From contig NZ_CWKH01000001.1 in assembly GCF_001245615.1 (NCBI RefSeq), positions 1 through 64,000 of the forward strand: a stretch of DNA of 64,000 nt, written 5' to 3'. Source of the DNA: Mycolicibacterium neworleansense (lineage in GTDB: Bacteria > Actinomycetota > Actinomycetes > Mycobacteriales > Mycobacteriaceae). Positions 23,348 to 34,273 of this stretch are shown here, in pieces. Numbering within the stretch: the first letter of the stretch is position 1; every line of letters starts with the position of its first letter. The notes beneath the pieces are model-generated. The model saw only the letters and a list, made by a program, of their open reading frames with translations. It made no database searches and was not told the origin of the DNA. A program made the translations under genes and the position numbers.

Positions 23348-24790
23348 TCACGCGAACCGTTTGAGGCAGCGGTCCTCGTCGCCGAGGATGCCGACCCGGA
23401 AGGCATCGATGCGGGCGAAGCCCGAGGGCACCGATTCACCGTTGACGTCGCTGGCCGCCAACCCGTTGGTGAGGATGCCCGACACCGCCTCGTCGACATC
23501 GCCGGCGGTCAGCAGGATCGTGTCACCGTTGGGCAGGTTGACGGGTTTGATCATCTTGGCCGTGGCCACGCCCGTCAGACAGGCCGTGCGCAGCGCCGCC
23601 TCGGCGTTGTCCAGCACCAGGCCGCGGGCATGCTGCAGGGCCAGGGTGTAGCGCGAGATCAGCACCGAGAAAGCGGTGTTGTCACCGCCGGCGAGGTCGC
23701 CGACATCGACGTCCTCGGACGGTTCGGCAAGCAACTGCAATTCGGCCAGATCGACCACGATCGTGTTGGTGTCAGGACAGTAGGAAACCGGCGGGCTGGG
23801 TCGCGCACCAGGACAGTCCACGGCGGCGTCGGGCCGGAAGTCGAGCTGCGGGGGATCGGCGGGCTTGAAGGTGATGTTGAGCGCGTCGACAATCGAGCGG
23901 ACCCAGCGCTCGGTGATGTCCAGGTCGCCGCTCTGGTCCTCCGGCAACAGGACCGGAAGATCGCCGCGCCGCTGGTCGATCTCCTTGACGTCGATCGCGG
24001 CACACGCCGCGGGCCCGTCGGTGAACCCGAACTGGAATGCCGAGATCCGTTCGAACGCCGACCCGTGCTCGTCGATGCCCATCTGGGCCTCGGCCTCGGT
24101 CAGCAGTGGGTCCCGGAACGCGATCACCGCGGCCAGCAGGTTGTTGAGCCCGTCGGCGGTACTGAGCGTGAACCGGGGCGAATCACCTTCGGCCACCCAG
24201 CGCATGTAGCTGCCGGCCAGACAGTCCGCCTGCTGTTCGGCGACCAGGGTGGGTGTACTGCGGCTGATCAGCCCGGCCTGCTGCTGGATCGCATGGCCGT
24301 ACTCGTGCGCGAGCACCATGACCGCGCCCATGTCGCCGTTCTGCCGGCGCAGGCCGGGTATCAGCACACCGCGGTCCCAGCCGATGGTCCGATCCGGTTT
24401 GCAGAACGCGGCATTGACCAGTCCGTAGGTCTCCATACCGCAGAATTCTCCGTCGAAACTCTCGGCGTCCCAGGAGATCAGCGCGCGCACCGGTTGGAAC
24501 TCGCCGTCAAACGCCTGCGAGTACGCACTCGACCAGAAGTCCTCGAGGTCACTGACGGCACTGGCGGCCAGATTGTCGCTCTTGCCCCCGTCGGTGTCGT
24601 CGACCTCGCGCGAGGGCTTCTCGGCATCGGGACGCAACCCGCTGGACCCATCGGTGGCCGGCATGCCGGCAACCGAGAACGGATCGCTGAACACCGACAC
24701 CGGCGTGCCGCCGACCAGAGATGCGCACGCGGTCAATGACACCGCCGTGCACACCGCGAGCGCGATACCGAACAGGGTGCGTCGGCTCAT
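23348..24790 (-). CDS. Secreted neutral zinc metallopeptidase lipoprotein (copy 1)
   Basis: A protein of 480 residues. A signal peptide ends in a lipobox (SLTAC at about 20-24), so the mature protein is probably lipid-anchored outside the membrane. The zinc site is HEYGH in VLAHEYGHAIQQQAG, with a downstream glutamate in EQQADCLAG; this is the YpfJ/neutral metallopeptidase group, with a long C-terminal helical region containing paired cysteines (VDCPG, VSYCPD, RTACLTG, DRCLKRF). I chose ATG 24790 because the signal peptide begins there; the frame is open 19 codons further. A close paralogue is at 43560. Confidence 0.88.
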   Translation of the reverse strand: MSRRTLFGIALAVCTAVSLTACASLVGGTPVSVFSDPFSVAGMPATDGSSGLRPDAEKPSREVDDTDGGKSDNLAASAVSDLEDFWSSAYSQAFDGEFQPVRALISWDAESFDGEFCGMETYGLVNAAFCKPDRTIGWDRGVLIPGLRRQNGDMGAVMVLAHEYGHAIQQQAGLISRSTPTLVAEQQADCLAGSYMRWVAEGDSPRFTLSTADGLNNLLAAVIAFRDPLLTEAEAQMGIDEHGSAFERISAFQFGFTDGPAACAAIDVKEIDQRRGDLPVLLPEDQSGDLDITERWVRSIVDALNITFKPADPPQLDFRPDAAVDCPGARPSPPVSYCPDTNTIVVDLAELQLLAEPSEDVDVGDLAGGDNTAFSVLISRYTLALQHARGLVLDNAEAALRTACLTGVATAKMIKPVNLPNGDTILLTAGDVDEAVSGILTNGLAASDVNGESVPSGFARIDAFRVGILGDEDRCLKRFA

Positions 24791-24879
24791 ATTGCTGCCT
24801 TCCGGTGCACTCTGGCGGCCAACTGTCCGCGCGGGTATGCCGCACACACTAGTTAACTCGCGGTGCGCAGGGTGCGATA

Positions 24880-26925
24880 TCAGCCCGCTCCCCGAAGCCG
24901 CTTCAGCGACTGACGCACCCGGTCAGGGTCGGTGGTGGACCAGAACGGGGGCAATGACGAACGCAGGTAGCCGCCGTAGCGGGCGGTCGCCAGCCGGGAG
25001 TCCAGCACCGCGATCACCCCGCGATCGTCGGTGTGGCGCAGCAGCCGGCCGGTGCCCTGGGCCAGAAGCAGCGCGGCGTGGTTGGCGGCGATCGCCATGA
25101 AACCGTTGCCGCCGTGGGCGCTGATCGCCCGCTGGCGGGCGGTCAGCAACGGATCGTCGGGACGGGGAAACGGAATCCGGTCGATCAGTACCAGGGACAA
25201 TGAGGGCCCTGGTACGTCCACGCCCTGCCACAGCGACAACGTGCCGAACAGCGATGTCTCGGGGTCGTCGGAAAACTGTTGAACCAGAGCGGAAGTGGTG
25301 TCCTCGCCCTGACACAGCACCGGGGTGGACAGTCGCTCGCGCATGACCTCGGCGGCGGCCTTGGCCGCGCGCATCGACGAGAACAGGCCCAGGGTGCGCC
25401 CCCCGGCAGCGGTGATCAGGCCCTCGATCTCGTCGAGTGTCCGGCTATCGGTGCCGTCCCGTCCGGGCGGCGGCAAATGCTTGGCCACGTACAGGATCGC
25501 GGATTTGGCGTGGTCGAATGGGGATCCCACGTCCAGGCCGCGCCAGCCCGGTTTGGCGGGCGCGCCGGCCGCGCCCGGTTTTGCCGGCCCATCGGCGTCG
25601 GCGACGCCGCCCAGGCCCCAGTTGCGGGCCATCGCATCGAAGTTGCCGCCGAGGGTCAGCGTCGCCGAGGTCAACACCGCGGTGGTGTTGGCGAACAATC
25701 TCGTTCGCAGCAGGCCCGACACCGACATCGGGGCCACCCGCATGATCACCCGGGTGGCGTTCGCGCTTTCTTCCCGTGCCACCCAGACCACGTCGACGCG
25801 GTCGGGGATGGGTGGGACGAACGACGTGAGGATGCGGGTGGCGGTATCGCTGACGTCGTTGAGTGCGGTGACGGCCTCGGTGCGGGCCGAGGCGGCCTGC
25901 GGGTCGCTGGGGCTGGTATCGATTGCGGTGCGCGCCGCGTTCGCCGCGTCGCGCAGTGCGGTCAGGTAGATGCCCAGTTCCTCGTCGAGCACGTCGATGC
26001 GGCCGGCGTCGAGCTCGTGCAGCAGCGAGGACAGCGTCGCGACGGCGGCCTCGAAGCGTTGCGCCAGTTCATCATCGACCAGTCGTGACATCCTGCGGTG
26101 CGCCACCGCCATGGACGTCGCCGACAGTTCGGCGGTGGCCACCCCGGTGACCCGGTCGGCCAGCTCATGGGCCTCGTCGACCACCAGCAGCTCGTACTCG
26201 GGCAGCACCGAGAAGTCGGAGAGCGCGTCGATGGCCAGCAGGGCGTGATTGGTGACGACGACGTCGGCGGCACCGGCCTTCTCGCGCGCCCGCTCGGCGA
26301 AGCAGTCGGTGCCGAACTGACAGCGCGATACGCCGATGCACTCTCGCGCCGACACGCTGACCTGGGACCAGGACCGGTCCGGCACACCGGGAACCAGTTC
26401 GTCGCGGTCCCCGGTCTCGGTGTCCGAGGACCATTCGGTGAGCCGCTGCACGTCGCGGCCCATGGCGCTGACCGCCATCGGGGAGAACAGCTCGACCTGG
26501 GGAAGGTCCGCCGGTTCTTCGGTCGCTCCGTTGTGAATCTTGTTGAGGCACAGGTAGTTCCCCCGGCCCTTCAGCAACGCGAACGCGGGCTTGCGGGGCA
26601 ATGCGTCGGCCAGTGAGTTCACCAGTCGGGGCAGGTCACGGTCGACGAGCTGACGTTGCAGGGCGATGGTGGCCGTCGAGACCACCACCGGCTGTTCGGT
26701 CTGCAGCGCGCGGGCGATCGACGGCACCAGATATGCCAGCGACTTGCCGGTGCCGGTCCCGGCCTGCACCGCCAGGTGTTCCCCGGACTCGAAGGCGTTG
26801 GCGACCGCCTCGGCCATCTCCACCTGGCCCGGACGGCTGGCCCCGCCGAGCCCTGTGACGGCGATCTTGAGGAGGTTGGTCACCACGTTGGCCACCTCGC
26901 GGGATGGCTTCGCTTTGGTCGTCAT
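24880..26925 (-). CDS. dinG: DinG/XPD-type ATP-dependent DNA helicase
   Basis: A 5'-3' superfamily 2 helicase of 681 residues with an iron-sulphur cluster. Walker A is VQAGTGTGKSLAYLVPS, Walker B/DEAH is LLVVDEAHELADR, and the cluster cysteines are in NYLCLNK and ECIGVSRCQFGTDCF. The C-terminal motif VI is QGTGRLLRHTDDRGVI. It unwinds forked or structured DNA in repair. ATG 26925 overlaps the pncB stop as ATGA; upstream extension of the frame enters pncB and is not used. Rv1329c position. Confidence 0.94.
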   Translation of the reverse strand: MTTKAKPSREVANVVTNLLKIAVTGLGGASRPGQVEMAEAVANAFESGEHLAVQAGTGTGKSLAYLVPSIARALQTEQPVVVSTATIALQRQLVDRDLPRLVNSLADALPRKPAFALLKGRGNYLCLNKIHNGATEEPADLPQVELFSPMAVSAMGRDVQRLTEWSSDTETGDRDELVPGVPDRSWSQVSVSARECIGVSRCQFGTDCFAERAREKAGAADVVVTNHALLAIDALSDFSVLPEYELLVVDEAHELADRVTGVATAELSATSMAVAHRRMSRLVDDELAQRFEAAVATLSSLLHELDAGRIDVLDEELGIYLTALRDAANAARTAIDTSPSDPQAASARTEAVTALNDVSDTATRILTSFVPPIPDRVDVVWVAREESANATRVIMRVAPMSVSGLLRTRLFANTTAVLTSATLTLGGNFDAMARNWGLGGVADADGPAKPGAAGAPAKPGWRGLDVGSPFDHAKSAILYVAKHLPPPGRDGTDSRTLDEIEGLITAAGGRTLGLFSSMRAAKAAAEVMRERLSTPVLCQGEDTTSALVQQFSDDPETSLFGTLSLWQGVDVPGPSLSLVLIDRIPFPRPDDPLLTARQRAISAHGGNGFMAIAANHAALLLAQGTGRLLRHTDDRGVIAVLDSRLATARYGGYLRSSLPPFWSTTDPDRVRQSLKRLRGAG

Positions 26926-28232
26926 GGTCTGGGTGGCACGACCCGGGTGGGGATGGCCGGCTCGCCGCGGGACAGTTTCAGCCCGTCCCACGGCAGGCTG
27001 TGCAGCCCGGCGGCGACCCGCTCACGCGCGGCGGCCAGTTCGGTGGCGGGGTGGGGCCTTCCGACGGGGACGCCGCCGGTCACCAGCGGCACGGTGAGCG
27101 GCCGGGCGGTGAGCCCCGATGTCTCCACCGGCTCCTCGCCGTACGGGTAGACCACTTCTTCGACGATCGTGCCCGAGGCCTTGGCGAGCCGGACGGCCTG
27201 CTTGCGGCCGCCGTGGGATTCCTTGTGGCTGCTGCGCTTGGCCACCGGCATCCCGTCGACCTCGACCAGCTTGTAGACCATGCCCGCGGTCGGCGCGCCC
27301 GACCCGGTGACCACCGAGGTGCCGACACCGTAGCTGCCGACCGGCTCGGCCGCCAGGGCGGCGATCGCGAATTCGTCCAGATCGCCCGAGACCACGATCT
27401 TGGTACTGGTGGCGCCGAGCTCGTCGAGCTGCTGGCGCACCTGGCGGGCCAGTACACCCAGATCGCCGGAGTCGATGCGCACCGCGCCCAGTTCCGGACC
27501 GGCCGCCGCGATCGCGTTGACCACGCCCGCGGTGATGTCATAGGTGTCCACCAGCAGGGTGGTGCCGACGCCGAGGGCTGCCACCTGGCCACGGAACGCC
27601 GCCTGCTCGTCGGGGCCGGACTCGGTGGTGTGCACCAACGTGTAGGCGTGCGCCGCGGTGCCCAGCGCCGGCACCCCGTAACGCTGCTGGGCGGCCAGAT
27701 TCGACGATCCGGTGAACCCGGCGAGATAGGCCGCGCGGGCCGCGGCGACGGCGGCCTGCTCGTGGGTGCGGCGCGAGCCCATCTCGATCATGGGCCGGCC
27801 GTGGGCGGCGCTGACCATCCGGGCCGCTGCCGAGGCGATCGCCGTGTCGTGGTTGAGGATTGACAGCACGAGCGTCTCCAGGACCACGCACTCGGCGAAG
27901 GTCCCGTGCACGGACAGCACGGGCGAGCCGGGGAAGTAGAGCTCTCCCTCGGCGTAGCCGTCGATGTCACCGCTGAACCGGTAGTTCGACAGAAATTCCA
28001 ATGTCGCCGGGTCCAGGAAATCGGAGAGTTCGTCGAGCATTTCGGGGATGAACGTGAACTCCGCCAACGCTTCCACAAAGCGGCCGGTGCCGGCGACCAC
28101 GCCATAACGGCGCCCCTCGGGCAGCCGACGGGCAAAGACTTCGAACGTGGTGCGGCGGTGCGCTGTGCCGTCGCGCAGCGCGGCGGCGAGCATCGTCAGC
28201 TCGTACTTGTCGGTGAGCAGCGCGACGGTCAC
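26922..28232 (-). CDS. pncB: Nicotinate phosphoribosyltransferase
   Basis: The first step of the Preiss-Handler NAD salvage route: nicotinate plus PRPP gives nicotinate mononucleotide. The 436-residue product has LLTDKYELTML at the N-terminus, IEMGSRRTHE, LVDTYD, IRIDSGDLGVLARQVR and SGDLDEF, all typical of the family. I use GTG 28232, seven bases after TACGGT on the same strand, as a leaderless start; a TTG eleven codons earlier is possible. Divergent from clpS. Confidence 0.93.
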   Translation of the reverse strand: MTVALLTDKYELTMLAAALRDGTAHRRTTFEVFARRLPEGRRYGVVAGTGRFVEALAEFTFIPEMLDELSDFLDPATLEFLSNYRFSGDIDGYAEGELYFPGSPVLSVHGTFAECVVLETLVLSILNHDTAIASAAARMVSAAHGRPMIEMGSRRTHEQAAVAAARAAYLAGFTGSSNLAAQQRYGVPALGTAAHAYTLVHTTESGPDEQAAFRGQVAALGVGTTLLVDTYDITAGVVNAIAAAGPELGAVRIDSGDLGVLARQVRQQLDELGATSTKIVVSGDLDEFAIAALAAEPVGSYGVGTSVVTGSGAPTAGMVYKLVEVDGMPVAKRSSHKESHGGRKQAVRLAKASGTIVEEVVYPYGEEPVETSGLTARPLTVPLVTGGVPVGRPHPATELAAARERVAAGLHSLPWDGLKLSRGEPAIPTRVVPPRP

Positions 28233-28285
28233 ACCAGCAACCGTAGCTGTTCGCGGCTGCTTCAATATCGCGGCTCCCCTGCCGG

Positions 28286-28291
28286 TATTGT
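28286..28291 (+). promoter_or_regulatory. -10 element of clpS
   Basis: TATTGT lies six bases before ATG 28298, with no Shine-Dalgarno. It probably drives the operon-like run from clpS onward. Confidence 0.45.
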
Positions 28292-28297
28292 GGGCCC

Positions 28298-28612
28298 ATG
28301 GTTACACCGGCGAAGGCCCGACCGGGGACCCGTGAAGAGCGCAGTGTGGGTGTGTCGCCCCGGGAAGATTCAGCCACCGAAAGCCCGTGGGTGACCATCG
28401 TCTGGGACGATCCGGTCAACCTGATGACCTATGTCACCTACGTGTTCCAGAAACTGTTCGGATACAGCGAGCCGCATGCCACCAAACTCATGATGCAGGT
28501 GCACAACGAGGGCAAGGCCGTGGTGTCGGCAGGCAGCCGCGAGTCGATGGAAACCGACGTGTCCAAACTGCACGCCGCGGGGCTGTGGGCCACCATGCAG
28601 CAGGACCGCTGA
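28298..28612 (+). CDS. clpS: ATP-dependent Clp protease adaptor ClpS
   Basis: It delivers N-degron proteins to ClpC1P1P2. The 104-residue protein has a disordered N-terminus and a ClpS core: [45 protein letters not shown] contains the acidic/Asn pocket residues (DDPVN) and the conserved MMQVH(N)EGKA strand. Rv1331 position; first gene of the forward block. Confidence 0.95.
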   Translation: MVTPAKARPGTREERSVGVSPREDSATESPWVTIVWDDPVNLMTYVTYVFQKLFGYSEPHATKLMMQVHNEGKAVVSAGSRESMETDVSKLHAAGLWATMQQDR

Positions 28613-28618
28613 TCGACT

Positions 28619-29197
28619 GTGCGCAAATGGAAACGGGTCGAGACCGCCGACGGTCTGCGGTTGCGCTCGGCGTTGGAGGCCCACGAGGCGGCGTTGTTGT
28701 CGAGCCTGGGCAATTCGATGCTCGGGATGCTCGACGAGCGTGGATCGTCAGGACCCACAGACGAACTCGAGATGATCACCGGGATGAAGACCGGCAATCC
28801 CCAGCCGCCCGAGGACGCCACCATGAAGCGTCTGCTCCCGGATTTCTATCGGCCGCAGACCGAGCACCCGGCCGGCTCCGGTACCGCCGAGAGTCTCAAC
28901 AGTGCGCTGCGCGGTCTGCACGAACCGGCCATCATCGGCGCCAAACGTGAAGCGGCTCAACGGTTGTTGGACACCATCCCGGATGGTGGCGGCAAGTTCG
29001 AGCTGACCGAGCCCGACGCCGAGGCGTGGGCCGCGGCCGTCAACGACATCCGGTTGGCGTTGGGCACCATGCTCGACATCGGTCCGCGGGGGCCCGAGCA
29101 GTTGCCTGCCGAGCACCCGATGGCCGGACACCTCGACGTCTACCAGTGGCTGACCGTGCTGCAGGAGTACCTCGTTCTCGGCCTGATGGGGAGATAA
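28619..29197 (+). CDS. DUF2017 family protein
   Basis: A protein of 192 residues with GTG start six bases after the clpS stop. It is helical and rich in Leu/Glu, with LEMITGMKTGNPQPPEDATMKRLLPDFY in the middle and HLDVYQWLTVLQEYLVLGLMG at the end. The family is actinobacterial and regularly sits behind clpS; the function is unknown, and a link to Clp proteolysis is only suggested by position. Confidence 0.88.
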   Translation: MRKWKRVETADGLRLRSALEAHEAALLSSLGNSMLGMLDERGSSGPTDELEMITGMKTGNPQPPEDATMKRLLPDFYRPQTEHPAGSGTAESLNSALRGLHEPAIIGAKREAAQRLLDTIPDGGGKFELTEPDAEAWAAAVNDIRLALGTMLDIGPRGPEQLPAEHPMAGHLDVYQWLTVLQEYLVLGLMGR

Positions 29198-29202
29198 GCG
29201 TG

Positions 29203-30222
29203 ATGGGTTCGATCACCGACATCGGCGGCATCCTGGTCGGCCACCATCACCGCATCGACCCCGACGTGACGCTCGGCTCGGGATGGGCGTCGGGATCAAC
29301 CGTCGTGCTCACCCCGCCCGGCACGGTCGGCGCCGTCGACGGTCGCGGCGGTGCCCCCGGCACCCGCGAGACAGATCTCCTCGACCCGATCAACACCGTG
29401 CGCCACGTCGATGCCGTGGTGCTGACCGGCGGCAGCGCCTACGGGCTGGCAGCTGCCGACGGTGTGATGACCTGGCTGGAGGAGCAGGGCCGCGGCGTGG
29501 CGATGGACGGCGGCGTGGTGCCGATCGTGCCCGCCGCGGTGATCTTCGACCTGCCGGTGGGCGGCTGGGCCAACCGGCCGACGGCCGAGTTCGGCTACGC
29601 GGCGGCCTCGGCGGCGTCCACCGAGTTCGCGCTGGGTACCGTCGGCGGCGGGGTCGGTGCGCGGGCCGGGGTGCTCAAGGGCGGCGTTGGTACCGCCTCG
29701 GTGACCCTGGATTGCGGGGTGACCGTCGGTGCCCTGGTGGTGCTCAACGCCGCCGGCGATGTGATCGATCCGGCCACCGGTCTGCCCTGGATGGCGCGGA
29801 TGATCGAGGAGTTCGGGCTCATCGCCCCGCCTGCCGATCAGCTCGCCGCGTACGCCGACCGCCACCGCGAGATCGGCCCGCTGAACACCACCATCGCGGT
29901 GGTCGCCACCGATGCCGAGCTGAGCCCGGCCGGGTGCCGCCGGGTGGCCGTCGCCGCACACGACGGGTTGGCCAGGACCATCTCGCCGTGTCACACCCCG
30001 TTGGATGGCGATACGGTGTTTGCGCTGGCGACCGGCGCGGTGACCGTCGAACCCGACGAGAAAACGCCGGTCGCGATGTCACCGGAGACCGCACTGGTCA
30101 CCCGGGTCGGGGCGGCCGCGGCCGATTGTCTGGCCCGCGCCGTGCTGGTCGGGCTACTGGCCGCCGAGCCGGTGGCCGGAATACCGACCTACCGTGACAT
30201 GTTGCCGGGAGCGTTCGAATGA
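29203..30222 (+). CDS. P1 (S58/DmpA) family peptidase
   Basis: A self-processing aminopeptidase-fold protein of 339 residues. The precursor is cut before the nucleophile in GPLNTTIAVVATDA, where an Asn-Thr bond takes the place of the Gly-Ser of DmpA. Other family motifs are GSAYGLAAADGVM, VGARAGVLKGGVGTAS and HTPLDGDTVFALATG. I use ATG 29203, which gives the MxSITDIGG start of the homologue (Rv1333); GTG 29200 is one codon upstream. GGGGAG at 29188 serves as ribosome site. Confidence 0.9.
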   Translation: MGSITDIGGILVGHHHRIDPDVTLGSGWASGSTVVLTPPGTVGAVDGRGGAPGTRETDLLDPINTVRHVDAVVLTGGSAYGLAAADGVMTWLEEQGRGVAMDGGVVPIVPAAVIFDLPVGGWANRPTAEFGYAAASAASTEFALGTVGGGVGARAGVLKGGVGTASVTLDCGVTVGALVVLNAAGDVIDPATGLPWMARMIEEFGLIAPPADQLAAYADRHREIGPLNTTIAVVATDAELSPAGCRRVAVAAHDGLARTISPCHTPLDGDTVFALATGAVTVEPDEKTPVAMSPETALVTRVGAAAADCLARAVLVGLLAAEPVAGIPTYRDMLPGAFE

Positions 30223-30234
30223 AGGAGTTGTGAC

Positions 30235-30651
30235 GTGCTGGTGATCCGCCGGGATCTCGTCGAGGCGATGGTGGCGCATGCCCGCGCCGACCACCCTGAC
30301 GAGGCGTGTGGGGTGATCGCCGGGCCGGAGGGCTCCGATCGGCCGGACCGGTTCATCGCGATGGTCAACGCCGAGCGTTCCCCGACGTTCTACCGATTCG
30401 ATTCGGGGGAGCAGCTCAAGGTGTGGCGTGCGTTAGAAGATGCGGGTGACGCTCCGATTGTCATCTACCACTCACACACCGCGACCGAGGCCTACCCGAG
30501 CCGCACCGACATCTCCTACGCCTCCGAGCCGGATGCCCACTATGTGCTCATCTCCACCCGGGACCCGCAAGAGCACGAACTGCGCAGCTACCGCATCGTC
30601 GACGGCGTCGTCACCGAAGAACCCGTCACTATCGTCGAGCAGTACACCTAA
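30235..30651 (+). CDS. mec: [CysO sulfur-carrier protein]-S-L-cysteine hydrolase (JAMM protease)
   Basis: It releases cysteine from the C-terminus of CysO. The 138-residue JAMM/MPN+ protein has Glu in DEACGV and the zinc motif HSHTATEAYPSRTD (His-x-His-x7-Ser-x2-Asp). GTG start with AAGGAG seven bases upstream. It is followed 9 bases later by cysO and then cysM, the complete sulfur-carrier cysteine pathway. Confidence 0.95.
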   Translation: MLVIRRDLVEAMVAHARADHPDEACGVIAGPEGSDRPDRFIAMVNAERSPTFYRFDSGEQLKVWRALEDAGDAPIVIYHSHTATEAYPSRTDISYASEPDAHYVLISTRDPQEHELRSYRIVDGVVTEEPVTIVEQYT

Positions 30652-30660
30652 GGAGACCTC

Positions 30661-31924
<1,264 letters not shown>

Positions 31925-31934
31925 GCGGGCAGGC

Positions 31935-32603
31935 GTGACGAACCCAGGTCTACCCTCGTCCACCGAACCGAAGAAGCGGCCGGCGTGGGTGGTCGGCGGC
32001 CTGACGATCGTCAGCTTCGTGGCGTTGTTGTACGCGATCGAGATCGTGGACACCGTCATGGGTCACCGCCTCGACCAGGATGGCATCCGGCCCCTGCAGA
32101 CCGACGGACTCTGGGGCATCCTGTGGGCGCCCCTGTTGCACGGCGGCTGGCCGCATCTCATCGCCAACACGGTGCCCGCCCTGGTGCTCGGCTTCCTGAT
32201 GACCCTGGCCGGCATGGGGCGCTTCATCGCCGCGACCGCCATCATCTGGATAGTCGGCGGCTTCGGCACGTGGCTGATCGGCAACATCGGCCTGCACTGC
32301 CCCTACGTGACCGTGCAGTGCACGAGCACCCACATCGGCGCTTCCGGGTTGATCTTCGGTTGGCTGGCCTTCCTGATCGTGTTCGGGTTCTTCACCCGCA
32401 ACGTGTGGGAGATCGTGATCGGCATCGTCGTGTTGTTCGTGTACGGCGGCGTCCTGTTCGGGGTGCTGCCCGGCAATGCGGGGGTGTCCTGGCAGGGCCA
32501 CCTGAGCGGGGCCATCGCCGGTGTGGTGGCGGCGTACCTCTTGTCCGGACCGGAGCGCAAGGCACGGGAAGCGCGCAAAAGGCCCAACCAATTGACCGCA
32601 TGA
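31935..32603 (+). CDS. Rhomboid family intramembrane serine protease
   Basis: A protein of 222 residues with about six transmembrane helices. The catalytic dyad is Ser in [11 protein letters not shown] and His in [11 protein letters not shown]; the L1 loop has [13 protein letters not shown]. Substrates are unknown. GTG 31935 gives a short cytoplasmic N-terminus as in Rv1337; the frame is open further upstream inside cysM. Its stop overlaps murI as ATGA. Confidence 0.92.
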   Translation: MTNPGLPSSTEPKKRPAWVVGGLTIVSFVALLYAIEIVDTVMGHRLDQDGIRPLQTDGLWGILWAPLLHGGWPHLIANTVPALVLGFLMTLAGMGRFIAATAIIWIVGGFGTWLIGNIGLHCPYVTVQCTSTHIGASGLIFGWLAFLIVFGFFTRNVWEIVIGIVVLFVYGGVLFGVLPGNAGVSWQGHLSGAIAGVVAAYLLSGPERKAREARKRPNQLTA

Positions 32604-33424
32604 GCGAACAACTGGCACCCGTCGGCATCTTCGACTCCGGCGTGGGCGGACTGACCGTGGCCCGCGCGATCATCGACCAACTGCCCGACGAGGACATCAT
32701 CTACGTCGGAGACACCGGCAACGGTCCCTACGGGCCGCTGACAATCCCCGAGATCCGGGCCCACTCGTTGGCCATCGGCGACGACCTGGTGGCCCGCGGC
32801 GTCAAGGCTCTCGTGATCGCATGCAACACCGCGTCGTCGGCCTGCCTGCGCGATGCGCGCGAGCGCTACTCGCCGGTGCCGGTGGTCGAGGTGATCCTGC
32901 CCGCCGTGCGGCGCGCGGTGGCCGCCACCCGCAACGGGCGCATCGGGGTGATCGGCACCGCCGCCACGATCGCCTCTGGCGCCTATCAGGATGCGTTCGC
33001 CGCCGCGCGCGACACCGAGGTGTTCGGGGTGGCCTGCCCGCGGTTCGTCGACTTCGTCGAACGCGGGGTCACCAGCGGCCGTCAGGTGCTCGGTCTGGCC
33101 GAGGGTTATCTGGAGCCACTGCAGCGGGCCGAGGTCGACACCCTGGTGTTGGGCTGCACGCACTATCCGATGCTGTCCGGGCTCATCCAGCTGGCCATGG
33201 GCGACAACGTCACGCTGGTGTCTTCGGCCGAGGAGACCGCCAAGGATCTGCTCAGGGTGCTCACCGAGCTCGATTTGCTGAAGCCACACGAATCCGGTCC
33301 GGCGCAACGGGTGTTCGAGGCGACCGGAGATCCCGAGGCATTCACCGGCCTGGCGGCCCGCTTCCTGGGGCCCGGGTTGGACGGCGCGCGGCAGGTCCGA
33401 CGTCACGCAGGCTCCGGAAAATGA
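32600..33424 (+). CDS. murI: Glutamate racemase
   Basis: It supplies D-glutamate for peptidoglycan. The 274-residue protein has the two catalytic cysteines C75 (ACNTASS) and C186 (GCTHYP), Asp12 in [10 protein letters not shown], and GDTGNGPYG. Essential in most mycobacteria. The overlap with the rhomboid stop indicates coupled translation. Confidence 0.97.
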   Translation: MSEQLAPVGIFDSGVGGLTVARAIIDQLPDEDIIYVGDTGNGPYGPLTIPEIRAHSLAIGDDLVARGVKALVIACNTASSACLRDARERYSPVPVVEVILPAVRRAVAATRNGRIGVIGTAATIASGAYQDAFAAARDTEVFGVACPRFVDFVERGVTSGRQVLGLAEGYLEPLQRAEVDTLVLGCTHYPMLSGLIQLAMGDNVTLVSSAEETAKDLLRVLTELDLLKPHESGPAQRVFEATGDPEAFTGLAARFLGPGLDGARQVRRHAGSGK

Positions 33425-33488
33425 TCTCCGTCGCCCAAACCGGCGATGTCTTGGCAACGCGCACTCCGGGCATGGCAAGCTAGACACT

Positions 33489-34256
33489 GTGCGATTGACC
33501 ATCCTGGGGTGCTCCGGCAGCGTTGTCGGCCCGGATTCGGCAGCCTCTGGCTATCTCGTCACCGCACCTGACACGGTTCCGATGGTCGTCGACTTCGGCG
33601 GTGGCGTCCTGGGTGCGTTGCAGCGCTATGCCGACCCGAATTCGGTCAACGTGTTGCTGTCGCATCTGCATGCCGATCACTGTCTGGATCTGCCCGGGCT
33701 GTTCGTCTGGCGGCGGTATCACCCGATCCCGGCCACCGAACGTGGGCTGATGTACGGGCCGGCCAACACGTGGGCCCGGCTGGGTGCGGCGTCCTCACCC
33801 GAGGGCGGTGAGATCGACGACTTCACCGACATCTTCGAGGTGCGCAACTGGGAGGACGGCTCCCCGGTGCAGTTGGGCACGCTCAACGTCACGCCGCGGT
33901 TGGTGTGTCATCCCACCGAGTCCTACGGCATGCGTTTCACCGATCCGTCCGGGGCGACCCTGGTCTACAGCGGCGACACCGGATACTGCGACGCACTCGT
34001 CGAACTGGCCCGCGGAGCCGACGTCTTCCTGTGTGAGGCGTCGTGGACACATGACCCGTCGCGCCCGCCCAAGCTGCACCTGTCGGGCACCGAGGCAGGC
34101 CGCGCCGCCGCGGCCGCCGGTGTCGGTGAACTGCTGCTGACCCACATCCCGCCGTGGACCTCACGCGAGGACGTGATCAGCGAGGCCAAGGCCGAGTTCG
34201 ACGGTCCGGTGCACGCGGTGGTCTGCGGCGAGACCTTCGACGTCACCCGGGGCTGA
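33489..34256 (+). CDS. Metallo-beta-lactamase-fold phosphodiesterase-like protein (Rv1339 type)
   Basis: A protein of 255 residues with the metal site LSHLHADHCLDL, then HPTESYG, YSGDTGYCD and LLTHIPPW, the pattern of RNase Z/ElaC-like and class II cyclic-nucleotide phosphodiesterase folds. The homologue Rv1339 has been reported as a cAMP phosphodiesterase, which would fit the adenylate cyclase at 8815. GTG start; no clear ribosome site. Confidence 0.88.
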   Translation: MRLTILGCSGSVVGPDSAASGYLVTAPDTVPMVVDFGGGVLGALQRYADPNSVNVLLSHLHADHCLDLPGLFVWRRYHPIPATERGLMYGPANTWARLGAASSPEGGEIDDFTDIFEVRNWEDGSPVQLGTLNVTPRLVCHPTESYGMRFTDPSGATLVYSGDTGYCDALVELARGADVFLCEASWTHDPSRPPKLHLSGTEAGRAAAAAGVGELLLTHIPPWTSREDVISEAKAEFDGPVHAVVCGETFDVTRG

Positions 34257-34273
34257 CCCGCTAGGGTTGGCGG

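Noticed and set aside
23294..24739. A 481-codon plus-strand frame opposite the metallopeptidase
   Set aside because: It mirrors the real gene's codon bias; the minus strand has a signal peptide, lipobox and HEYGH zinc site.
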